A stretch of DNA of 10,376 nt from Thermoproteota archaeon. Lineage in GTDB: Archaea > Thermoproteota > Thermoprotei_A > Sulfolobales > Desulfurococcaceae. Shown here in pieces: positions 1 through 6,222 of this stretch. The notes under the pieces are model-generated. The model had not been told where the DNA came from and did not search any database. It was given only the letters and a program-made list of their open reading frames with translations. Made by a program: the position numbers and the translations under genes. The stretch is taken from assembly GCA_013154205.1 (NCBI GenBank), contig JAADCY010000039.1, positions 1 through 10,376 on the forward strand, written 5' to 3'. How positions within the stretch are numbered: position 1 is the first letter of the stretch; the number at the start of each line of letters is the position of its first letter.

Positions 1-584
1 CACGGATAGCCAGGGACCACGGGCTCTACTCCTGTATTGTGACGAACGGCTACATGACCCTGGATAGCCTCAGGGACATGTTGGAGGCCGGGATAACGGG
101 TTATAGTATTGATATTAAGGGATGCCCCGATACCTACAGGAAGTTCCTGGCCGCTGACCCGGAGATCGTGTTTAGGAATGCCAAGTACATCCTCGACCGT
201 GGAGGACATGTGGAGATGGTATATCTCGTTATTCCACGTGCTAATGACTGGGAGGAATGCATAGAGTATGTCTTGTCCAGACACCACGACCTGCTCGACG
301 AAAACGTGCCCCTACACATCAATAAGTATTATCCGGCCTACAAGTACCACGAGCCGCCAACGCCTCTCGAAACACTGTTAAAGATCAAGGAGAAAGCAGT
401 AAAGGAGTATAATATCAGGTATGTCTACATAGGCAACACATTCCACTACGAGCTACAAGACACTGTATGTCCCCGCTGCGGGAAGAAAGTAATCATTAGG
501 AGGCCGGGCTACATATTAAATAGGCTCACAAGCGATCATCGTTGCCCCCGATGCGGCGAGAAAATCCCAATATATGAGGGATAA
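1..584 (+). CDS. amrS: AmmeMemoRadiSam-type radical SAM enzyme, C-terminal part (5' end outside window)
   Basis: The reading frame is open from position 3 and ends at TAA, giving about 193 residues; the start lies upstream of the window. A GTG at 39 is in frame but is internal, because conserved-looking sequence (a GL-x4-VTNGY stretch) runs through it. The visible part covers the later strands of a radical SAM barrel of the pyruvate-formate-lyase-activase-like group (COG1180): TNGYM, then SIDIKG, then a VIPRAND stretch, then an HINKYYPAYK segment. The 4Fe-4S CxxxCxxC motif would lie upstream and is not seen. The C-terminus has two CPRCG knuckles about 30 residues apart, a zinc-ribbon-like tail expected in the AmrS branch of this family, where 'YIGN' precedes the first knuckle as it does here. 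AmrS is named for its genomic association with AMMECR1 and Memo; its reaction is not visible from sequence. It appears to be an ordinary chromosomal gene bordering the AT-rich block. Confidence is high for radical SAM and moderate for the AmrS subgroup. Confidence 0.82.
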   Translation, partial: RIARDHGLYSCIVTNGYMTLDSLRDMLEAGITGYSIDIKGCPDTYRKFLAADPEIVFRNAKYILDRGGHVEMVYLVIPRANDWEECIEYVLSRHHDLLDENVPLHINKYYPAYKYHEPPTPLETLLKIKEKAVKEYNIRYVYIGNTFHYELQDTVCPRCGKKVIIRRPGYILNRLTSDHRCPRCGEKIPIYEG

Positions 585-605
585 ACACGTACCATATGTA
601 ATTCC

Positions 606-617
606 TATTAAATACTT
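606..617 (+). promoter_or_regulatory. Candidate archaeal box A (TATA) for the methyltransferase unit
   Basis: TATTAAATACTT is the most TATA-like stretch in the 117-base gap between the radical SAM gene and the methyltransferase gene. A start site about 25 bases downstream (near 640) would leave a leader of about 60 bases. No clear BRE purine run is seen upstream. This is the only obvious promoter for the two + strand genes, but the call rests on AT content and spacing alone. Confidence 0.4.
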
Positions 618-647
618 GCACAACATAGTTCTACTGTAGACGGAGAA

Positions 648-701
648 ATGTATCCCATAGAGCATCGAGGAATACTTCTGGTCTTTCAAGGTGTGGAGTA
701 A
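648..701 (+). other. 17-codon upstream reading frame abutting the methyltransferase start
   Basis: An ATG at 648 opens a 17-codon frame ending in TAA at 699-701. It lies in the same frame as the methyltransferase, and the GTG start of that gene follows with no gap (TAAGTG). A GGAG at 642-645 sits 3 bases before the ATG, closer than usual for a ribosome binding site. The peptide (MYPIEHRGILL and so on) has no recognisable motif. It could be a translated leader coupling translation into the methylase, the remnant of an older N-terminus, or chance. Because the methyltransferase family core begins right after 702, the lost-N-terminus reading is the weaker one. Confidence 0.15.
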
Positions 702-2531
702 GTGCTGATAACCGATCTGCCCCCGGAGACCGTGGCTGAAATATCCATCGAATCATATATGCGTGAAAAAGGAAGGAGAATCACCCCCTACAGTGTTTTT
801 AAATGGTGGGGTAAACGATTCTACCTCCTAAGCAGAGCCCTCCTCGCATCATTAGTTCTAGATAACATAGATGATCTAAGGAGATGTATTGAGAACCCGG
901 CTATCTGCAGAGAACATGCGGGAGAAAAAGTAATAGTAGATCCTTTCATGGGAGGCGGAACAATAGTTTTTGAAGCACTAAAACTAGGCTACAAGGCAGT
1001 AGGTATAGATATTGATAGAGCCTCCGAGCTCATCGTCAAATACACACTATTACTCACCGATAGGGAATACTGTAAACAAATATATGGCGAAATCCGGAAA
1101 AGCCTCGAGAAAACCTCATCAGAACTAGAATGGCTCTGGAATATACCCGGGACCGGAATGATAATACACTCCTTCCTAGCTAGATGCCCTCCGTGTAAAG
1201 CACCAGTATGGATTACAACGAGGAGAAAGAATAACAAACCATATGATGTCTTAGTGCTCAAAGAGGATGGAAAGCTGGAATGGCGTAGTTATCAGGATGT
1301 AAAAGACTGGTTATCTCCTACTAGTCCATCAATAAATTTACCCGAACACATTCTTCCACGTGCACATAGACTTTACCGTATATATGCTGTCGAAATACTC
1401 CATCCTGATGGGAATAGGAGTTTTCACAGTCTATTAGACAAGGATGACCACGTTTCAATCCATATAAGAGAATATCTCAAAAAACAAGAAGATGAAATAC
1501 ATAGGATATATGGATCTCTGAAGACAAAATATGATAAAACCATACCTGTCCTGCGTGAAACACGCCGTCTATACAGGTACGATATTGCCAGCTACGCAGA
1601 GCTATTCACGTGGAGACAATACATCTCAATAATAAGGTTCATCGAGAACACGAATGACAAGTATAGAGAATTTGCAGAACTGCTCGCCGGCGATCTAGCA
1701 AGGACATGTTCTCTACTAGCAATGTATTATCAACCATATAGCAAGGTCAATCCCGGCCTTGTTATTAAAAGCTACTGGTTACCCATGAATCCCGTCGAGC
1801 TTAATCCATTATCATATATTGTCAGGAAACATCGTATCTACACTGTTGGACGAGGCACAATAGCTTCAAAACTAAGACTAATAAATAGGGTATGCAGTAG
1901 CGGCGAAGATAAATGTCTATCTCAGAACGATAGGGCCTGGATAATCAGAGCTGATAGTACCGAGTACATTTACAAGGGACCAGTCTTTGCCGTAGTCACC
2001 GATCCACCTTATCCCGGCTACCAATCATATCAAGATATGAGCCTTCTATACAACTACTTTATCAATCTCGGAAGCTCCAAGATGAATAAAATATACTATG
2101 ATTACACCACCCCGGACCAGTACATGATCTTCTATAAAAGATTCGCCGAGGCTTTGTCGAAGTGGAAGAATGCTCCAAGATACTATGTATTAATCATCAA
2201 TGTCGCCCACAAAAAATACAGAGACATAATACCATCCATAATAGCCTCTACCGAGGAAATAACTGGTTTAACGCTTCAAAACATGTATTGGTTTATAGGT
2301 GAATCACCAGGCAAGCTCGGTAGATCAAGCATTCGCGGCGTATTCGTGCTTGTATTCGAGAATATACCCTACAGGAGACACTCTATTGAGGAACAAATAA
2401 GTAATATTTTCAACGATTTTAATAGTGTCAAGCAAGCATTCAAATCAAGAGGTATTGATGAGAAGATCAGGTGGGAGAAGGAACATATGCTCATAGATGC
2501 TATAGCTTGTTCGCTTAGAGATATTCTTTAG
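702..2531 (+). CDS. DNA methyltransferase, DUF1156/COG1743-like, amino-methylating type
   Basis: A 609-residue protein, probably an S-adenosylmethionine-dependent DNA methylase acting on an exocyclic amino group (N6-adenine or N4-cytosine). The N-terminus (DLPPE near 5, REKGRR near 21, WWGKR at 35-39) matches the DUF1156 pattern in which an EKs-x-histidine/WWarRP segment precedes the cofactor site. The cofactor motif DPFMGGGT is at 80-87 and GIDID at 101-105; the catalytic DPPY is at 434-437, followed by a QSYQDMSLLYNYF segment like that after DPPY in COG1743. A CPPC pair at 162-165 is half of the zinc ribbon usual in this family. LFTWRQ at 301-306 resembles the family's FTpRQ motif. At 609 residues it seems shorter than typical members. 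About 320 residues lie between cofactor and catalytic motifs and probably hold the target-recognition part. The GTG start is fixed by an in-frame TAA at 699-701; GGTG at 691-694 is a plausible ribosome site. The next gene starts 14 bases after the stop. In its context it is the likely self-marking component of a defence system. Base specificity cannot be read from sequence. Confidence 0.88.
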   Translation: MLITDLPPETVAEISIESYMREKGRRITPYSVFKWWGKRFYLLSRALLASLVLDNIDDLRRCIENPAICREHAGEKVIVDPFMGGGTIVFEALKLGYKAVGIDIDRASELIVKYTLLLTDREYCKQIYGEIRKSLEKTSSELEWLWNIPGTGMIIHSFLARCPPCKAPVWITTRRKNNKPYDVLVLKEDGKLEWRSYQDVKDWLSPTSPSINLPEHILPRAHRLYRIYAVEILHPDGNRSFHSLLDKDDHVSIHIREYLKKQEDEIHRIYGSLKTKYDKTIPVLRETRRLYRYDIASYAELFTWRQYISIIRFIENTNDKYREFAELLAGDLARTCSLLAMYYQPYSKVNPGLVIKSYWLPMNPVELNPLSYIVRKHRIYTVGRGTIASKLRLINRVCSSGEDKCLSQNDRAWIIRADSTEYIYKGPVFAVVTDPPYPGYQSYQDMSLLYNYFINLGSSKMNKIYYDYTTPDQYMIFYKRFAEALSKWKNAPRYYVLIINVAHKKYRDIIPSIIASTEEITGLTLQNMYWFIGESPGKLGRSSIRGVFVLVFENIPYRRHSIEEQISNIFNDFNSVKQAFKSRGIDEKIRWEKEHMLIDAIACSLRDIL

Positions 2532-2535
2532 TTAT

Positions 2536-2540
2536 GGAGG
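2536..2540 (+). promoter_or_regulatory. Ribosome binding site that decides the start of the 406-aa gene
   Basis: GGAGG lies 5 bases before the ATG at 2546. The longer reading from ATG 2534 would place this site inside the coding sequence and has no comparable purine motif before it, so 2546 is preferred. The site lies just downstream of the methylase stop codon, consistent with the two genes sharing one transcript. Confidence 0.7.
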
Positions 2541-2545
2541 AACAT

Positions 2546-3766
2546 ATGAGTATGACCGAGAGATGCTATATAAATATTGATAAAGTTATGGATTACCTTA
2601 AAGACCAAGAAACTATTCTCGTTAAATATCCTAGAATACTCCATGGTAAAACCCTGCTAGGGGGTATTTTCCTACGCTTTCCAGAGCATCCTAGTTTTAC
2701 TAAGCTAGAATATAGGCTAGGTTTCTTCGAGGATATTGAAAACAATATAACGATCGGTTTATCCTATACAGGCAGACTTAACTTAAGAGAAGACGATATC
2801 TATGTTTTCAAATACCCGGTGAATATTCGTCACCTGATCTTTGATAGGTGGATATTATCCTATGGCTCTATAAGAAAATATGAGAGAAAACTTGGTCCGA
2901 AGCTCGAAAAATACCTCGAGAACTATTTCTATACTAAATTCATCCTGCATAGATTTCCAGTCTTTAAAGAATTTAAGATAAGTGGTAAGAAATACGTTAT
3001 ACCAGCTAATAGGGTATTATCAATAGTAAAAGATCCTGAGAAGCCAGGCGAGATAATATCTCTTGGTGTAGTTACTGGTAGAATTTACTATCGCAGAAAA
3101 ATAGGCAGAATGTATGATAGATTCTTAGGACTCGAGCCTATAGAGGAGAACGATATCGAGGCAAGTTATGTATACATATCTAACGATAGGCGACCAAGGA
3201 TTTCAAGATGCTATATCAAAGCTTATAGTATAGTGGAGAGTAACCTAGCGAACGGAGTCTATCTTCTCGCCAATATATATTCAAAACCAGGTTCTAGCGG
3301 TAAATCCTTTATCATGATACTTGACAAGCTGGAGCTCGATGACGATGATCTAGCTTTTTTCCTAGGCGGTAGCACACTCATGTACATGTATTATTATCTC
3401 TATGTACTAACCGGTAATATAGCCGTGAAAAAGAAACTCCTAATCCAATACTCTACACCTGTCTTCGAAAGTCTCTATAATAGTTTCAGCGCTAAAGGAA
3501 CAATAAATGATGAAAAAGCACGTTCACTACTATATGATATTATTGATCGCATTGATGGGACAATATTCATCAGAACGAGAGAAAAGATAAGCCTGTATCC
3601 ATCAAAAACATTGTTTCGCCAGAAAAGCAGTGTTAATGACAAGCTTTTATCTATTATAATTAGGCAGAAAACACGTCACGGCAAACTGACTCCGAGCAAT
3701 ATAGGCTATGGCGAATACATGTTCATTAATGAACTAGTAAGAAATAGGTGTAAGATAATTATGTAA
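2546..3766 (+). CDS. Unrecognised 406-aa protein co-transcribed with the methyltransferase
   Basis: I do not recognise this family. The protein is 406 residues from ATG 2546 (410 if ATG 2534 were used). It is rich in Tyr, Ile, Lys and Arg. The first 200 residues look like alternating strands with many aromatic positions (for example RLGFFEDIEN near 57-66 and GRIYYRRKIGR near 178-188). An acidic patch, LELDDDDL, is at 262-269. A Tyr-rich hydrophobic stretch around 270-295 (LAFFLGG, YMYYYLYVL) is probably a buried helix rather than a clear membrane segment, since charged residues flank it closely. The C-terminal 100 residues are basic and mostly helical. I find no nuclease, ATPase, zinc-finger or methylase motif. 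It follows the methylase by 14 bases with its own GGAGG and ends 3 bases from the stop of the convergent DUF1998-PLD gene. Position suggests a partner of the methylase or an accessory part of the same system, perhaps analogous to the unknown DrmE of class 2 DISARM, but no sequence link is seen. Confidence 0.85.
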   Translation: MSMTERCYINIDKVMDYLKDQETILVKYPRILHGKTLLGGIFLRFPEHPSFTKLEYRLGFFEDIENNITIGLSYTGRLNLREDDIYVFKYPVNIRHLIFDRWILSYGSIRKYERKLGPKLEKYLENYFYTKFILHRFPVFKEFKISGKKYVIPANRVLSIVKDPEKPGEIISLGVVTGRIYYRRKIGRMYDRFLGLEPIEENDIEASYVYISNDRRPRISRCYIKAYSIVESNLANGVYLLANIYSKPGSSGKSFIMILDKLELDDDDLAFFLGGSTLMYMYYYLYVLTGNIAVKKKLLIQYSTPVFESLYNSFSAKGTINDEKARSLLYDIIDRIDGTIFIRTREKISLYPSKTLFRQKSSVNDKLLSIIIRQKTRHGKLTPSNIGYGEYMFINELVRNRCKIIM

Positions 3767-3769
3767 AAA
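3765..3769 (-). terminator. Possible U-tract terminator of the helicase/DUF1998-PLD unit
   Basis: On the - strand, five T residues directly follow the TAG stop at 3770-3772. Short U-tracts at gene ends can terminate archaeal transcription. Here the tract overlaps the stop codon of the convergent + strand gene, so - strand transcripts that read through would be antisense to it. The tract is short and has no hairpin, so this is a weak call. Confidence 0.3.
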
Positions 3770-6208
3770 CTATTTTGTCAATAAGAGATTGTTTATTTCC
3801 ATTGATTGAATGACATTGGAAGCTGTTGAGAAATTCCATGACGTATGGATCTCGATAGTATCATCTATCCTATAGAGCTTATAGTGGAACGGCCTGCTGG
3901 AGACACCATATTTAAATCTGTCTCTATATTTTCTCCTCAGACTTTCAAGCTTGTCTTTAACTTGACGGAACATACGCATATCTATTAGAAATTCTATCTT
4001 GACGCCTCTCTCTAGAAGCTTGACGAGAGCATCGAGAGCCTGATCATTCGTGTGCGATGTGGCGATCTCGAGTTTTCTCCTAGCAGTCATTGTCAGCCTA
4101 TAAACCGTTAAACCTGTCACTTTAGACACGTGATTATCTGTCGCTACACCTATGAGCTTTGCGAAGGCGTAGAATAATCTCTTACTTGTCTCCAAATGCT
4201 CTGTTAACGGCATATTACAGTCTTTACCAAGCAGGATATCCATGTTGCATCCGTCGAGACAATAGTCAGGGCCATATACACCTATTATGTTCTCAAGCTC
4301 TTGCTCAACTATATCACCGATCCTACCATAGTCGTCTTCGCTTAGTTTAAGCCCGTATTTGTCTCTCATATAGCTAATTATATGTGTTATGAGGTCTGAT
4401 TGATTGATATTTAGTAATGATGACACTATTTGTTTGAATGAAGTGAAATCAGTGATTACATTATTCTGTTCGAGATACGATCTTAGCTCCTGGACTAATT
4501 TGAGTATCAGCTGGATGAGATTATCCTTTACGTTTAATGTTTTACTTGTCTTTAAGCTGGCATAGTTCGTATAGTAGTTTTTGTCAAGTTCTACTAGGTA
4601 CTCACATATTTTCTGAAGTAGTTTGTAGAAGCCTTTGTAGAGATCTCCGTCTCCTAGTTTCTCGAGGTATTCCCTAATGCTTTTCTCAACCATTAATGTA
4701 CCGTACTTGCTGTTCTCAACTATCGCAGAGTAAAATAGCGTGTCATTGTCTGTGTTCTGTACGCCATAAATATATCTTAGTTTTTCGAGCTCTAGCTCTA
4801 ATTGATGACTGATCTCAAGTATTAATAGATGTGATAATGTATGCATTAGTGTTTTACCAATGTACTCGATGAATTGATTATCATATATACCGTTTACTAG
4901 AAGATCATTGACAGCCTCCACAAGATCAACATCGCCAGCCCAAAATCTCACTGCCTTATCATTATGTTTCAAGAAGCCGTCTTTATTCTTCTCAACACTA
5001 GGTGTAACCCCGAATACGCTGTTCTTAAGGATTATATATTTCGTGGCAAGTATTTTGAGTAGATCCATATCTGTGTCTCGGATAAACGATATCAGGGCTT
5101 TTACAAAATCTTTCCCAACATGTATTACGAGGCCTCTTGTCCTTGTTAGATCGGTGAATGGCTTATACTTTGGCTCTAGCTCCAATATCTCGTTTCTGGG
5201 TAGATATATCGTGAAACTCTCAACTTCTGTTATAGCTCTTATCTTATCGGATATCTCGACGCTAACAGGTGATCTATTCTCTCCGTACCTGTATATTATG
5301 CTTGGCCTCATATTGGCGTAGACTCTCGGGAAAACCTTTTTGCTATAATGAAATATTCCGAGGCCTGGATAATCCTTGCAGAGAAATACGTATTGTTTCT
5401 TGCGGCAGGCAGGACATATCCGTAGGTCGCGAACGTATGTGCAGATAGGATCGGTTGTAACGTATCTACCGTTGAAACAATATGTGATATAGTTCATAAT
5501 ATTAATATTGTATCTTGGCCTGTATTTCCTATTGATGATATCTGATATTTTTGGCCAGCAATTCCTAACGATATCGGAGAAATACTTCTCTCGACAACCT
5601 AGATCCCTAGCCATGGATTTAATCTTATCAATAGTATTCCGTAGGAATCCATAGGCAATATTGTATGTCCGTCTTCTACCTCTCCTTGCTGATTCGAAGA
5701 ACATAGTAATGGATCCATTGAAATCACCGATAATTCTCGGCACTATGACGTCGGTGAGCTTGATCCTACTTCCGTAGAGGTCGCCGACAACACAGTATTT
5801 CGGCTGATCACTTGCCTGGGCATCACGTAGCACGAGCGACTTTAGCCTCTTACACCTCTTCGCTAGCCATTCTTTATTCTTGTTCTTCATCTGTATAACA
5901 TCTATAAACCACAGTCTGTCTCCAAGGAAAACGGATCCCTGCTCTTCAGAGGTATCGCTGGTTCTAGGTTTATAGATTGTTGGAGGATAAACTATCGGTT
6001 CGAAGGGTGGATATCTGTAGAATAACTGGTAAAATGATACCTCTATTGTCCTGGTATTATTTAGATCGTCCTCCATAAAGTGAAGCAGGACGCTGTCCAT
6101 ATATGGTGATGAGCCGAAAGCATCCCAGCCTGTTATCTTGTTAACTACATGGTATAGCCTTGTATCACGGCTATAGATTATATCGAGAGGATTTACAAGT
6201 AGAACCAT
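3770..6208 (-). CDS. DUF1998-like (DrmB-like) protein fused to a C-terminal PLD nuclease domain (DrmC-like)
   Basis: An 812-residue protein with two recognisable parts. Residues about 250-670 look like a DUF1998 protein. They include a cysteine cluster (C256, C265-PA-C268, C277); HTLSH at 456-460 followed by a helix; the segment ending YGTLM at 502-506, placed where the family has GTLGGL; and a second cluster, C650-x3-C654-x9-C664-N, like the terminal Cys group of DrmB and MrfA-type proteins. Residues about 675-812 look like a phospholipase D-family nuclease domain. LLERGVKIEFLID (731-743) precedes an H775-x-K777-x4-D782 motif, then SWNFS (790-794) and E804-x-N806, the usual order after an HKD motif. 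Only one HKD motif is present, so an active site would probably need a dimer. The start has an excellent ribosome site 4 bases upstream, overlapping the helicase stop, so translation is probably coupled to the helicase. In DISARM, drmB (DUF1998) and drmC (PLD) are separate neighbouring genes downstream of drmA; here they seem to be one polypeptide. The PLD call is strong; the DUF1998 call is pattern-based and moderate. The first 250 residues are unassigned. Confidence 0.82.
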   Translation of the reverse strand: MVLLVNPLDIIYSRDTRLYHVVNKITGWDAFGSSPYMDSVLLHFMEDDLNNTRTIEVSFYQLFYRYPPFEPIVYPPTIYKPRTSDTSEEQGSVFLGDRLWFIDVIQMKNKNKEWLAKRCKRLKSLVLRDAQASDQPKYCVVGDLYGSRIKLTDVIVPRIIGDFNGSITMFFESARRGRRRTYNIAYGFLRNTIDKIKSMARDLGCREKYFSDIVRNCWPKISDIINRKYRPRYNINIMNYITYCFNGRYVTTDPICTYVRDLRICPACRKKQYVFLCKDYPGLGIFHYSKKVFPRVYANMRPSIIYRYGENRSPVSVEISDKIRAITEVESFTIYLPRNEILELEPKYKPFTDLTRTRGLVIHVGKDFVKALISFIRDTDMDLLKILATKYIILKNSVFGVTPSVEKNKDGFLKHNDKAVRFWAGDVDLVEAVNDLLVNGIYDNQFIEYIGKTLMHTLSHLLILEISHQLELELEKLRYIYGVQNTDNDTLFYSAIVENSKYGTLMVEKSIREYLEKLGDGDLYKGFYKLLQKICEYLVELDKNYYTNYASLKTSKTLNVKDNLIQLILKLVQELRSYLEQNNVITDFTSFKQIVSSLLNINQSDLITHIISYMRDKYGLKLSEDDYGRIGDIVEQELENIIGVYGPDYCLDGCNMDILLGKDCNMPLTEHLETSKRLFYAFAKLIGVATDNHVSKVTGLTVYRLTMTARRKLEIATSHTNDQALDALVKLLERGVKIEFLIDMRMFRQVKDKLESLRRKYRDRFKYGVSSRPFHYKLYRIDDTIEIHTSWNFSTASNVIQSMEINNLLLTK

Positions 6209-6212
6209 ACAG

Positions 6213-6222
6213 GGATCACCTC
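6213..6222 (-). promoter_or_regulatory. Very strong ribosome binding site of the DUF1998-PLD gene, inside the helicase stop region
   Basis: On the - strand the ten bases GAGGTGATCC match the complement of the crenarchaeal 16S rRNA 3' end (GGATCACCTC) without mismatch. The helicase TGA (6216-6218) lies inside this site, and the ATG at 6206-6208 follows after 4 bases. This supports the 6208 start and suggests that the downstream protein is made at high level, or in step with the helicase, from one mRNA. Confidence 0.85.

Noticed and set aside
2534..2545. Upstream ATG start for the unknown gene, giving 410 residues
   Set aside because: The GGAGG at 2536-2540 would lie inside the coding sequence and no ribosome site precedes 2534; ATG 2546 has the correct spacing.
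4908..5321. 137-codon open frame on the + strand inside the DUF1998-PLD gene
   Set aside because: It is antisense to a well-supported gene, Ser/Ile-rich as expected from the complement of this coding sequence, and has no family motif.
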